Assembly (NCBI RefSeq): GCF_010093065.1
Contig: NZ_CP048113.1
Coordinates: 1,364,001 to 1,428,000 of the forward strand
Origin: Chitinophaga agri
GTDB lineage: Bacteria > Bacteroidota > Bacteroidia > Chitinophagales > Chitinophagaceae
Length of the DNA stretch: 64,000 nt
Direction: 5' to 3'
Positions within the stretch are counted from its first letter, which is position 1. Each line of letters starts with the position of its first letter. Position numbers and translations under genes: made by a program. The notes under the pieces were generated by a model that was not told the origin of the DNA, did no database searches, and saw nothing but the letters and a program-made list of their open reading frames with translations. Positions 58,901-64,000 of the stretch are shown here, one piece after another.

Positions 58901-61900
58901 CCTGGTAAACAAGGCTATCCAGGCCATTGAAATTCGCATTCGGTGTATATGTGAAACTACCATCAGCGTTCAATACTACAGTACCATTCACGGGAACCGT
59001 TACCAGGCTTGCAGTTAAACTATTGCCTTCTGGGTCTGTATCATTAGTCAGAACATTACCGGTCGCTGCTACATCCTCTGTTAATGTTACATCATCATCT
59101 ACTGCTACAGGTGCGTCATTAACCGCATTTACTGTGAATCTTACTACTCCGCTGTCACACAGACTTGGTGTGCCATTATCACATACCTGGTAAACCAGAC
59201 TATCCAGGCCATTGAAGTTTGCGTTTGGTGTATATGTGAAGCCACCATCAGCGTTCAGCACTACCGTACCATTTACTGGTGCCGTTACCAATGAAGCAGT
59301 CAGGGTATTACCCTCAACATCCGTATCATTAGTCAGGACATTACCAGTCGCTGGTACATCCTCTGTTACTGTCACATTATCATCTACCGCTATTGGGGCG
59401 TCATTCACCGCATTCACTGTGAATCTTACTATACCACTATCACACAGGCTTGGTGTGCCATTATCACATACCTGGTAAACCAGGCTATCCAGTCCATTGA
59501 AATTTCCATTCGGTGTATATGTGAAGCTACCGTCGGTGTTCAATATTACAGTACCATTCACGGGAACCGTTACCAATGAAGCAGTCAGGGTATTACCCTC
59601 AACATCCGTATCGTTAGTCAGGACATTGCCTGTCGCTGGTACATCCTCTGTTACAGTCACATTATCATCTACCGCTACTGGGGCGTCATTCACCGCATTT
59701 ATAGTGAATCTTACTACTCCGCTGTCACACAGGCTTGGTGTGCCATTATCACATACCTGGTAAACAAGGCTATCCAAGCCATTGAAATTTCCATTCGGTG
59801 TATATGTGAAGCTACCATCAGCGTTCAGCACTACAGTTCCATTTCCTGGCGCCGTTACCAATGAAGCAGTCAGGGTATTACCCTCAACATCCGTATCGTT
59901 AGCCAGGACATTGCCTGTTGCTGGTACATCCTCTGTTACTGTTACATCATCATCTACCGCTACTGGTGCGTCGTTCACCGCATTCACTGTGAATCTTACT
60001 ACACCGCTATCACACAGGCTTGGTGTGCCATTATCACATACCTGGTATACCAGGCTATCCAGGCCATTGAAATTTCCATTCGGTGTATATGTGAAGCTAC
60101 CATCGGCGTTCAGTACAACAGTTCCGTTCACTGGCGCCGTTACCAGGCTTGCAGTTAAACTATTGCCTTCTGGGTCTGTATCATTAGTCAGAACATTACC
60201 GGTCGCTGCTACATCCTCTGTCACGGTCACATCATCATCTACCGCTACAGGTGCGTCATTCACCGCATTCACTGTGAATCTTACTACACCACTATCACAC
60301 AGACTTGGTACACCATTATCACATACCTGGTAAACTAGGCTATCCTGACCATTGAAGTTCGCATTCGGTGTATATGTGAAGCTACCATCAGCGTTCAGCA
60401 CTACCGTACCATTTACTGGTGCCGTTACCAATGATGCAGTCAGGGCATTACCCTCAACATCCGTATCATTAGTCAGGACATTGCCTGTTGCTGCTACATC
60501 CTCTGTCACGGTCACATCATCATCTACCGCTACTGGGGCGTCATTCACCGCATTCACTGTAAATCTTACTACACCGCTATCACACAGGCTTGGTACACCA
60601 TTGTCACATACCTGATAAACCAAACTATCCAGGCCATTGAAGTTCGCATTAGGTGTATATGTGAAGCTACCATCGGCGTTCAGCACTACCGTACCATTTA
60701 CTGGTACCGTTACCAATGAAGCAGTAAGGGTATTACCCTCAACATCCGTATCATTAGTCAGGACATTACTAGTCGCTGGTACATCCTCTATTACAGTCAC
60801 ATTATCGTCTACCGCTACTGGGGCATCATTTACCGCATTTACAGTGAATCTTACTACACCACTATCACACAGGCTTGGTACTCCATTATCACATACCTGG
60901 TAAACCAGGCTATCCAGGCCATTGAAGTTCCCATTCGGTGTATAGGTGAAGCTACCATCGGCGTTCAATATTACTGTTCCGTTGACTGGCGCCGTTACCA
61001 ATGAAGCTGTCAGGGCATTCCCCTCAACATCCGTATCATTAGTCAGGACATTGCCTGTTGCTGCTACATCCTCTGTTACTGTTACATCATCATCTACCGC
61101 TACTGGGGCATCATTTACCGCATTTACAGTGAATCTTACTACCCCGCTGTCACACAGACTTGGTGTGCCATTATCACATACCTGGTAAACAAGGCTATCC
61201 AGGCCATTGAAATTTCCATTCGGTGTATATGTGAAGCTACCATCCGCGTTCAGCACTACAGTTCCATTCACTGGTGCTGTTACCAATGAAGCAGTGAGGG
61301 TATTACCCTCAACATCCGTATCATTAGTCAGGACATTGCCTGTTACTGGTACATCCTCTGTTACTGTTACATCATCATCTACCGCTACTGGGGCATCATT
61401 CACCGCATTCACTGTAAATCTTACTACCCCGCTATCACACAGACTTGGTGTGCCATTATCACATACCTGGTAAACCAGGCTATCCAGGCCATTGAAGTTC
61501 GCATTCGGTGTATATGTGAAGCTACCATCAGCGTTCAATACTACGGTACCATTCACTGGAACCGTTACCAGGCTTGCAGTTAAACTATTGCCTTCTGGGT
61601 CTGTATCATTAGTCAGAACATTACCGGTCGCTGCTACATCCTCTGTCACGGTCACATCATCATCTACCGCTACGGGTGCGTCATTCACCGCATTCACTGT
61701 GAATCTTACTACACCACTATCACACAGGCTTGGTGTGCCATTATCACATACCTGGTATACCAGGCTATCCAGGCCATTGAAGTTTGCGTTTGGTGTATAG
61801 GTGAAGCTACCATCAGCGTTCAGCACTACCGTACCATTTACTGGTGCCGTTACCAATGAAGCAGTCAGGGTATTACCCTCAACATCCGTATCATTAGTCA

Positions 61901-64000
61901 GGACATTACCAGTCGCTGGTACATCCTCTGTTACAGTCACATTATCATCTACCGCTACAGGTGCGTCATTCACCGCATTCACTGTGAATCTTACTACACC
62001 ACTATCACACAGGCTTGGTACACCGTTGTCACATACCTCATAAACAAGGCTATCCAGTCCATTGAAGTTTGCGTTCGGTGTATATATGAAGCTACCATCA
62101 GCGTTCAGCACTACCGTTCCATTTACTGGTGCCGTTACTAATGAAGCTGTCAGGGCATTACCCTCAACATCCGTATCATTAGTCAGGACATTACCAGTTG
62201 CTGGTACATCCTCTGTTACTGTTACATCATCATCTACCGCTACTGGTGCGTCGTTCACCGCATTCACTGTGAATCTTACTACACCGCTATCACACAGGCT
62301 TGGTGTGCCATTATCACATACCTGATAAACTAGGCTATCCAGGCCATTGAAGTTTGCGTTCGGTGTATATGTGAAGCTACCATCAGCGTTCAGCACTACA
62401 GTTCCATTTACTGGTGCCGTTACCAATGAAGCTGTCAGGGCATTACCCTCAACATCCGTATCATTAGTCAGGACATTGCCTGTTGCTGCTACATCCTCTG
62501 TCACGGTTACATCATCATCTACCGCTACCGGCGCGTCATTTACCGCATTCACAGTAAATCTTACTACTCCACTATCACACAGGCTTGGTGTGCCATTATC
62601 ACATACCTGATATACCAGACTATCCAGGCCATTGAAATTCCCATTCGGTGTATATGTGAAGCTACCATCTGCGTTCAGCACTACCGTACCATTCACTGGT
62701 GCTGTTACCAATGACGCAGCCAGGGCATTACCTTCAACATCCGTATCATTAGTCAGGACATTGCCTGTTGCTGCTACATCCTCTGTTACTGTTACATCAT
62801 CATCTACCGCTACTGGGGCATCATTCACCGCATTCACTGTGAATCTTACTACTCCACTATCACACAGGCTTGGTGTGCCATTATCACATACCTGATAAAC
62901 TAGGCTATCCAGGCCATTGAAGTTTGCGTTCGGTGTATATGTGAAGCTACCATCAGCGTTCAGCACTACAGTTCCATTTACTGGTGCCGTTACCAATGAA
63001 GCTGTCAGGGCATTACCCTCAACATCCGTATCATTAGTCAGGACATTGCCTGTTGCTGCTACATCCTCTGTCACGGTTACATCATCATCTACCGCTACCG
63101 GGGTGTCATTCACTGCATTTACTGTAAATCTTACTACCCCACTGTCACACAGGCTTGGTACACCATTATCACATACCTGATAAACAAGACTATCCATGCC
63201 ATTGAAGTTTGCGTTCGGTGTATATGTGAAGCTACCATCAGCGTTCAGCACTACCGTACCATTCACTGGTGCCGTTACCAATGAAGCAGTCAGGGTATTA
63301 CCCTCAACATCCGTATCATTAGTCACAACATTACCGGTCGCTGCTACATCCTCTATTACTGTTACATCATCATCTACCGCTACCGGGGTGTCATTCACTG
63401 CATTTACTGTAAATCTTACTACACCACTGTCACACAGGCTTGGTGTGCCATTATCACATACCTGGTAAACAAGGCTATCCAGGCCATTGAAGTTTGCGTT
63501 CGGTGTATATGTGAAGCTACCATCGGCGTTCAGCACTACCGTACCATTCACGGGAACCGTTACCAGGCTTGCAGTTAAACTATTGCCTTCTGGGTCTGTA
63601 TCATTAGTCAGAACATTACCGGTCGCTGCTACATCCTCTGTCACGGTCACATCATCATCTACCGCTACAGGTGCGTCATTCACCGCATTCACTGTGAATC
63701 TTACTACACCACTATCACACAGGCTTGGTACACCGTTGTCACATACCTCATAAACAAGGCTATCCTGACCATTGAAGTTCGCATTCGGTGTATATGTGAA
63801 GCTACCATCAGCGTTCAGCACTACCGTACCATTTACTGGTGCCGTTACCAATGATGCAGTCAGGGCATTACCCTCAACATCCGTATCATTAGTCAGGACA
63901 TTGCCTGTTGCTGCTACATCCTCTGTTACTGTTACATCATCATCTACCGCTACTGGGGCATCATTTACCGCATTTACAGTGAATCTTACTACCCCGCTGT
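40983..64000 (-). CDS. Giant tandem-95 repeat adhesin with T9SS type B sorting domain (5' end beyond window)
   Basis: An open reading frame of at least 7,672 codons, still open at the right edge, so both start and true length lie outside. C-terminus inwards: a gliding-type sorting domain ([20 protein letters not shown] to [23 protein letters not shown], ~41255-40986), a DUF11-like module with [35 protein letters not shown] (~41735-41280), then 78 tandem units of ~95 residues. A typical unit reads [40 protein letters not shown]...[21 protein letters not shown], an Ig/cadherin-like fold rich in Asp and Asn (probably calcium-binding) with two cysteines. Export by T9SS and surface display are expected. 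SprB of Flavobacterium is of comparable size class. Function (adhesion, gliding or matrix) is inferred. Confidence 0.95.
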   Translation of the reverse strand, partial: SGVVRFTVNAVNDAPVAVDDDVTVTEDVAATGNVLTNDTDVEGNALTASLVTAPVNGTVVLNADGSFTYTPNANFNGQDSLVYEVCDNGVPSLCDSGVVRFTVNAVNDAPVAVDDDVTVTEDVAATGNVLTNDTDPEGNSLTASLVTVPVNGTVVLNADGSFTYTPNANFNGLDSLVYQVCDNGTPSLCDSGVVRFTVNAVNDTPVAVDDDVTVIEDVAATGNVVTNDTDVEGNTLTASLVTAPVNGTVVLNADGSFTYTPNANFNGMDSLVYQVCDNGVPSLCDSGVVRFTVNAVNDTPVAVDDDVTVTEDVAATGNVLTNDTDVEGNALTASLVTAPVNGTVVLNADGSFTYTPNANFNGLDSLVYQVCDNGTPSLCDSGVVRFTVNAVNDAPVAVDDDVTVTEDVAATGNVLTNDTDVEGNALAASLVTAPVNGTVVLNADGSFTYTPNGNFNGLDSLVYQVCDNGTPSLCDSGVVRFTVNAVNDAPVAVDDDVTVTEDVAATGNVLTNDTDVEGNALTASLVTAPVNGTVVLNADGSFTYTPNANFNGLDSLVYQVCDNGTPSLCDSGVVRFTVNAVNDAPVAVDDDVTVTEDVPATGNVLTNDTDVEGNALTASLVTAPVNGTVVLNADGSFIYTPNANFNGLDSLVYEVCDNGVPSLCDSGVVRFTVNAVNDAPVAVDDNVTVTEDVPATGNVLTNDTDVEGNTLTASLVTAPVNGTVVLNADGSFTYTPNANFNGLDSLVYQVCDNGTPSLCDSGVVRFTVNAVNDAPVAVDDDVTVTEDVAATGNVLTNDTDPEGNSLTASLVTVPVNGTVVLNADGSFTYTPNANFNGLDSLVYQVCDNGTPSLCDSGVVRFTVNAVNDAPVAVDDDVTVTEDVPVTGNVLTNDTDVEGNTLTASLVTAPVNGTVVLNADGSFTYTPNGNFNGLDSLVYQVCDNGTPSLCDSGVVRFTVNAVNDAPVAVDDDVTVTEDVAATGNVLTNDTDVEGNALTASLVTAPVNGTVILNADGSFTYTPNGNFNGLDSLVYQVCDNGVPSLCDSGVVRFTVNAVNDAPVAVDDNVTVIEDVPATSNVLTNDTDVEGNTLTASLVTVPVNGTVVLNADGSFTYTPNANFNGLDSLVYQVCDNGVPSLCDSGVVRFTVNAVNDAPVAVDDDVTVTEDVAATGNVLTNDTDVEGNALTASLVTAPVNGTVVLNADGSFTYTPNANFNGQDSLVYQVCDNGVPSLCDSGVVRFTVNAVNDAPVAVDDDVTVTEDVAATGNVLTNDTDPEGNSLTASLVTAPVNGTVVLNADGSFTYTPNGNFNGLDSLVYQVCDNGTPSLCDSGVVRFTVNAVNDAPVAVDDDVTVTEDVPATGNVLANDTDVEGNTLTASLVTAPGNGTVVLNADGSFTYTPNGNFNGLDSLVYQVCDNGTPSLCDSGVVRFTINAVNDAPVAVDDNVTVTEDVPATGNVLTNDTDVEGNTLTASLVTVPVNGTVILNTDGSFTYTPNGNFNGLDSLVYQVCDNGTPSLCDSGIVRFTVNAVNDAPIAVDDNVTVTEDVPATGNVLTNDTDVEGNTLTASLVTAPVNGTVVLNADGGFTYTPNANFNGLDSLVYQVCDNGTPSLCDSGVVRFTVNAVNDAPVAVDDDVTLTEDVAATGNVLTNDTDPEGNSLTASLVTVPVNGTVVLNADGSFTYTPNANFNGLDSLVYQVCDNGVPSLCDSAVVRFAVNAVNDAPVAVDDDVTVTEDVATTGNVLTNDTDPEGNSLTASLVTVPVNGTVVLNADGSFTYTPNANFNGLDSLVYQVCDNGTPSLCDSGVVRFTVNAVNDTPVAVDDDVTVIEDVAATGNVVTNDTDVEGNTLTASLVTAPVNGTVVLNADGSFTYTPNANFNGMDSLVYQVCDNGVPSLCDSGVVRFTVNAVNDTPVAVDDDVTVTEDVAATGNVLTNDTDVEGNALTASLVTAPVNGTVVLNADGSFTYTPNANFNGLDSLVYQVCDNGTPSLCDSGVVRFTVNAVNDAPVAVDDEVTVTEDVAATGNVLTNDTDVEGNTLTASLVTVPVNGTVVLNADGSFTYTPNANFNGLDSLVYQVCDNGTPSLCDSGVVRFTVNAVNDAPVAVDDDVTVTEDVAATGNVLNNDTDVEGNALIASLVTAPVNGTVVLNADGSFTYTPNANFNGLDSLVYQVCDNGVPSLCDSGVVRFTVNAVNDAPVAVDDDVTVTEDVAATGNVLTNDTDPEGNSLTASLVTAPVNGTVVLNADGSFTYTPNANFNGLDSLVYQVCDNGVPSLCDSGVVRFTVNAVNDAPVAVDDDVTVTEDVAATGNVLTNDTDPEGNSLTANLVTAPVNGTVVLNADGSFTYTPNGNFNGLDSLVYQVCDNGVSSLCDSGVVRFTVNAVNDAPVAVDDDVTVTEDVPATGNVLTNDTDVEGNTLTASLVTAPVNGTVVLNADGSFTYTPNGNFNGLDSLVYQVCDNGTPSLCDSGVVRFTVSAVNDAPVAVDDNVTVTEDVPATSNVLTNDTDVEGNTLTASLVTAPVNGTVVLNADGSFTYTPNGNFNGLDSLVYQVCDNGTPSLCDSGVVRFTVNAVNDAPVAVDDDVTVTEDVAATGNVLTNDTDVEGNALTASLVTAPVNGTVILNADGSFTYTPNGNFNGLDSLVYQVCDNGVPSLCDSGVVRFTVNAVNDAPVAVDDNVTVIEDVPATSNVLTNDTDVEGNALTASLVTAPVNGTVVLNADGSFTYTPNANFNGLDSLVYQVCDNGTPSLCDSGVVRFTVSAVNDAPVAVDDNVTVIEDVPATGNVLTNDTDVEGNTLTASLVTAPVNGTVVLNADGSFTYTPNANFNGLDSLVYQVCDNGVPSLCDSGVVRFTVNAVNDAPVAVDDDVTVTEDVPATGNVLANDTDVEGNTLTASLVTAPLNGTVVLNADGSFTYTPNANFSGLDSLVYRVCDNGVPSLCDTAILRITVTPANDAPVAIDDAVTVVEDQIGTGNVLTNDTDPEGDGLSASLVTAPVNGTVVLNADGSFTYTPNANFSGLDSLVYRVCDNGVPSLCDTAILRITITPANDAPVAVDDAVTVVEDQIGTGNVLTNDSDPEGDALTASLVTAPVNGTVVLNADGSFTYTPSANYSGLDSLVYRVCDNGTPSLCDTAILRITVTPANDAPAAVDDALTVVEDQIGTGNVLTNDIDPEGDALTASLVTAPVNGTVVLNADGSFTYRPNANYSGLDSLVYQVCDNGTPSLCDTAILRITATPANDAPVAVDDAVTVVEDQIGTGNVLTNDTDPEGDALTASLVTGPVNGTVVLNADGSFTYTPNANFGGLDSLVYQVCDNGTPSLCDTAILRITVTPANDAPVAVDDAITVVEDQIGTGNVLTNDTDPEGDALTASLVTAPVNGTVVLNADGSFTYTPNANYSGLDSLVYQVCDNGVPSLCDTAILRITVAPANDAPVAVGDAVTVVEDQIGTGNVLTNDSDPEGDGLSASLVTAPVNGTVVLNADGSFTYTPNANYSGLDSLVYRVCDNGTPSLCDTAILRITVTPANDAPVAVDDALTVVEDQIGTVNVLTNDTDPEGDALTASLVTAPVNGTVVLTADGSFTYTPNANYSGLDSLVYRVCDNGAPSLCDTANLRITVTPANDAPVAVDDALTVVEDQVGTGNVLTNDSDPEGDVLSASLVTAPVNGTVVLNADGSFTYTSNANYSGLDSLVYQVCDNGVPSLCDTAILRITVTPANDAPVAVDDALTVVEDQIGTGNVLTNDTDPEGDALTASLVTAPVNGTAVLNADGSFTYTPNANYSGLDSLVYRVCDNGAPSLCDTAILRITVTPANDAPVAVDDAITVVEDQIGTGNVLTNDTDPEGDALTASLVTAPVNGTVVLNADGSFTYTPNANFGGLDSLAYQVCDNGTPSLCDTAILRITVTPANDAPVAVDDAITVVEDQIGTGNVLTNDTDPEGDALTASLVTGPVNGTVVLNADGSFTYTPNANYSGLDSLVYQVCDNGVPSLCDTAILRITVAPANDAPVAVDDAVTVVEDQTGTGNVLTNDTDPEGDGLSASLVTAPVNGTVVLNADGSFTYTPNANYSGLDSLVYRVCDNGTPSLCDTAILRITVMPANDAPVAVDDALTVVEDQIGTVNVLTNDTDPEGDALTASLVTAPVNGTVVLNADGSFTYTPNANYSGLDSLVYRVCDNGAPSLCDTAILRITVTPANDAPVAIDDAVTVVEDQIGTGNVLTNDTDPEGDGLIASLVTAPVNGTVVLNADGSFTYTPNANYSGLDSLVYRVCDNGAPSLCDTAILRITVAPANDAPVAVGDAVTVVEDQIGTGNVLTNDTDPEGDGLSASLVTAPVNGTVVLNADGSFTYTPNANYSGLDSLVYRVCDNGTPSLCDTAILRITVTPANDAPVAVDDALTVVEDQIGTVNVLTNDTDPEGDALTASLVTAPVNGTVVLNADGSFTYTPNANYSGLDSLVYRVCDNGAPSLCDTANLRITVTPANDAPVAVDDALTVVEDQVGTGNVLTNDSDPEGDVLSASLVTAPVNGTVVLNADGSFTYTPNANYSGLDSLVYQVCDNGVPSLCDTAILRITVTPANDAPVAVDDALTVVEDQIGTGNVLTNDSDPEGDALTASLVTAPVNGTVVLNADGSFTYTPNANYSGLDSLVYRVCDNGTPSLCDTAILRITVTPANDAPVAMDDALTVVEDQVGTDNVLTNDSDPEGDVLSASLVTAPVNGTVVLNADGSFTYTPNANYSGLDSLVYQVCDNGVPSLCDTAILRITVTPANDAPAAVDDALTVVEDQTGTGNVLTNDTDPEGDALTASLVTTPVNGTVVLNADGSFTYTPNANYSGLDSLVYQVCDNGTPSLCDTAILRITVTPANDAPVAVDDALTVVEDQTGTGNVLTNDADPEGDGLSASLVRGPVNGTVVLNADGSFTYTPSANYSGLDSLVYRVCDNGVPSQCDTAILRITVTPANDAPVAVDDAITIVEDQIGTGNLLTNDTDPEGDALTASLVTAPVNGTVVLNADGSFTYTPNANYSGLDSLVYRVCDNGTPSLCDTAILRITVTPANDAPVAVDDALTVVEDQTGTGNVLTNDADPEGDGLSASLVTAPVNGTVVLNADGNFTYTPNANYSGLDSLIYRVCDNGAPSLCDTAILRITITPANDAPVAVDDAVTVVEDQIGTGNVLTNDTDPEGDALTASLVTAPVNGTAVLNADGSFTYTPNANYSGLDSLVYRVCDNGAPSLCDTAILRITVTPANDVPVAMDDALTVVEDQTGTGNVLTNDTDPEGDGLNASLVTAPVNGTVVLNADGSFTYTPNANYSGLDSLVYQVCDNGTPSLCDTAILRITVTPANDAPVAVDDAITIVEDQIGAGNVLTNDSDPEGDALTASLVTGPVNGTVVLNADGSFTYTPSANYSGLDSLVYRVCDNGTPSLCDTAILRITVTPANDAPVAVDDALTVVEDQTGTGNVLTNDTDPEGDGLSASLVTAPVNGTVVLNADGSFTYTPSANYSGLDSLVYQVCDNGTPSLCDTAILRITVTPANDAPVAVDDAITIVEDQIGAGNVLTNDSDPEGDALTASLVTGPVNGTVVLNADGSFTYTPSANYSGLDSLVYRVCDNGTPSLCDTAILRITVTPANDAPVAVDDALTVVEDQTGTGNVLTNDTDPEGDGLSASLVTAPVNGTVVLNADGSFTYTPNANYSGLDSLVYRVCDNGTPSLCDTAILRITVTPANDAPVAVDDALTVVEDQIGTGNVLTNDTDPEGDGLSASLVTAPVNGTVVLNADGSFTYTPNANYSGLDSLVYRVCDNGAPSLCDTAILRITVTPANDAPVAVDDAVTVVEDQIGTGNVLTNDTDPEGDALTASLVTAPVNGTVVLNADGSFTYTPSANYSGLDSLVYRVCDNGAPSLCDTAILRITVTPANDAPVAVDDALTVVEDQTGTGNVLTNDADPEGDGLSASLVTAPLNGTVVLNADGSFTYTPNANYSGLDSLVYQVCDNGTPSLCDTAILRITVTPANDAPVAVDDAITIVEDQIGAGNVLTNDSDPEGDALTASLVTGPVNGTVVLNADGSFTYTPSANYSGLDSLVYRVCDNGTPSLCDTAILRITVTPANDAPVAVDDALTVVEDQTGTGNVLTNDTDPEGDGLSASLVTAPVNGTVVLNADGSFTYTPNANYSGLDSLVYRVCDNGTPSLCDTAILRITVTPANDAPVAVDDALTVVEDQIGTGNVLTNDTDPEGDGLSASLVTAPVNGTVVLNADGSFTYTPNANYSGLDSLVYRICDNGAPSLCDTAILRITVTPANDAPVAVDDAVTVVEDQIGTGNVLTNDTDPEGDALTASLVTAPVNGTVVLNADGSFTYTPSANYSGLDSLVYRVCDNGAPSLCDTAILRITVTPANDVPVAVDDAVTVVEDQIGTGNVLTNDSDPEGDALTASLVTAPVNGTVVLNADGSFTYTPNANYSGLDSLVYRVCDNGVPSLCDTAILRITVTPANDAPVAVGDAVTVVEDQTGTGNVLTNDTDPEGDALTASLVTGPVNGTVVLNADGSFTYTPNANYSGLDSLVYRVCDNGVPSLCDTAILRITVTPANDAPVAMDDALTVVEDQIGTGNVLTNDPDPEGDGLSASLVTAPVNGTVVLNADGSFTYTPNANFSGLDSLVYRVCDNGTPSLCDTAILRITVTPANDAPVAVDDAITIVEDQIGTGNLLTNDTDPEGDALTASLVTAPVNGTVVLNADGSFTYTPNANYSGLDSLVYRVCDNGVPSLCDTAILRITVTPANDAPVAVGDAVTVVEDQTGTGNVLTNDTDPEGDALTASLVTGPVNGTVVLNADGSFTYTPNANYSGLDSLVYRVCDNGVPSLCDTAILRITVTPANDAPVAMDDALTVVEDQIGTGNVLTNDTDPEGDGLSASLVTAPVNGTVVLNADGSFTYTPNANFSGLDSLVYRVCDNGTPSLCDTAILRMTVTPVNDKPVAIDDIFEVTEGIPATGNILTNDSDPDGDNLTASVVTAPVNGTVVLNADGSFIYTPNTNYFGADSLVYRICDNGTPVLCDTAVVRFNIIAVNDAPVAVNDIITVTEDMTATGNVLTNDSDIEDDDLTASVVTGPAHGTIVLNPDGSFTYTPGKDYNGMDTVVYRICDNGTPSMCDTALIILTIVPGYDAPIAEADYLTVTEDTPTEGNALTNDYDPDGDQLTASLVTPPVNGTVIFNADGTFTYTPNPDYEGLDSMVYRICDTDNQCDTAIIRITVVPGNEAPVAVNDAVTINEDETATGNVLTNDSDPESNVLTAAVVTGPAHGTITLNADGSYTYTPETNYNGADSVIYQVCDNGVPSRCDTAVIRITILPVNDPPVARTETIRVEINTPEAGSVSAMISDPENDPLTVSLITATRHGVIVVNADGSFNYSPNRDFSGLDTLIYRVCDNGTPSLCDTGIVIFNVSGLNDRPVIGLAKSAAEPVLEINGNYTVTYTFVVTNLGNEVMNDVQVEDNLQNTFPSPATFQITGDVITTGGLRPNNQYNGSTISTLLGDGSTLAIGASDTIRFSVNVNANKQFGSFNNSATVNATSAATNTGVTDVSTNGLNADPDGNADPSENEVTPVVLNPTKIRIPQGFSPNGDGKNDRFVIGNAGNDKISLEVYNRWGNVVYKNVNYNNEWDGRCNTGLHFGENIPDGTYYVIVIVNDSERFVNYITVIR
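43200..55300 (-). repeat. Class B sub-array (VVEDQIGTG / RVCDNG / [12 protein letters not shown] units)
   Basis: Forty-three units, counted by their SLCD positions 43195-55165, share VVEDQ(I/T)[25 protein letters not shown] and [13 protein letters not shown]. The most distal unit at the boundary is a hybrid with class A. Confidence 0.92.
55300..64000 (-). repeat. Class A sub-array (VTEDVAATG / QVCDNG / [12 protein letters not shown] units)
   Basis: Thirty complete units (SLCD positions 55450-63715) share TEDV(A/P)[31 protein letters not shown] and [14 protein letters not shown] further unit continues past the edge. Confidence 0.92.

Larger units (their letters stand above)
41740..64000 (-). 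repeat. 78-unit tandem array of a 285-bp coding repeat
   Basis: The TCACA in the conserved SLCD codons recurs at 41776, 42061, 42346, 42625, 42910, 43195 and then every 285 bp exactly to 63715 and the edge at 64000. Only one step (42346 to 42625) differs, being 279 bp. Units are highly similar at DNA level, and some blocks are nearly identical. Confidence 0.97.

Noticed and set aside
42177..63753. Many plus-strand open frames of 70-390 codons across the adhesin array, for example 54670-55485
   Set aside because: They recur with the 285-bp period, and their translations are the antisense of the conserved repeat. They exist because the sense codons lack complementary stops, not because they are genes.
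41740..64000. CRISPR-like or minisatellite interpretation of the periodic array
   Set aside because: The period is 285 bp, has no unique spacers, and is a single continuous protein frame with conserved domain motifs.
63852..64000. Treating the ATG-like start at 63851 as the true start of the adhesin
   Set aside because: The frame stays open and repeat-coding to the window edge, so the start at 63851 lies inside a repeat and the gene is partial.

Overview
The window looks like chromosomal DNA of a Bacteroidota bacterium, most likely a Chitinophaga-type member of the Chitinophagaceae. The evidence is a SusC/SusD pair, a PorP/SprF-family protein, cargo with type IX secretion (T9SS) sorting domains of both type A (a GH76-like enzyme) and type B (a giant adhesin), many Cys-lipoproteins, a LytS/LytTR two-component pair, and several upstream regions with the Bacteroidota -7 motif TAnnTTTG. 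The genus is an inference from gene content. I saw no rRNA, tRNA, CRISPR array or insertion sequence.

Layout. 0-7.3 kb: the 3' end of a class II fructose-bisphosphate aldolase gene, accD, smpB, two lipoproteins, a DoxX-like membrane protein, a START-domain protein, a luciferase-like flavin oxidoreductase and a YceI protein. 7.3-13 kb: rnhA and an acyl-CoA carboxyltransferase, an HxlR regulator divergent from a short-chain dehydrogenase, and an overlapping NlpC/P60 and CapA pair. 13-18.2 kb: a secreted GH76-like enzyme with crystallin-like modules and a T9SS tail, a MarR-GNAT fusion, and a PQQ-type sugar dehydrogenase with its cytochrome c. 18.2-25 kb: a non-coding stretch with a perfect 35-bp-arm inverted repeat, then SusD and SusC, then a secreted CBM6-like protein. 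25-30.7 kb: a CheR-PAS-histidine kinase and a separate CheB methylesterase, a scramblase-like protein and a 43-residue membrane protein. 30.7-38.6 kb: a CocE/NonD hydrolase, a CobW-type zinc GTPase, a subtilisin-like lipoprotein, a LytTR regulator with its kinase, and an acyltransferase-3 membrane protein.

38.6-64 kb is dominated by one minus-strand operon: a giant repeat adhesin that runs off the right edge (at least 7,672 codons), then a PorP/SprF protein 2 bp downstream, then a TPR/PD40 periplasmic protein 12 bp further on. The adhesin contains 78 Ig/cadherin-like units of about 95 residues (285 bp). They keep exact 285-bp phase for 73 periods up to the edge and fall into three sequence classes. 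One unit is a hybrid at the class boundary, and several multi-unit blocks are near-identical duplications. The protein ends in a DUF11-like module and a gliding-type (type B) T9SS sorting domain. By family precedent (SprB with SprF), the PorP/SprF neighbour is probably its dedicated export or anchoring partner. This array and its operon are the most remarkable content of the window.
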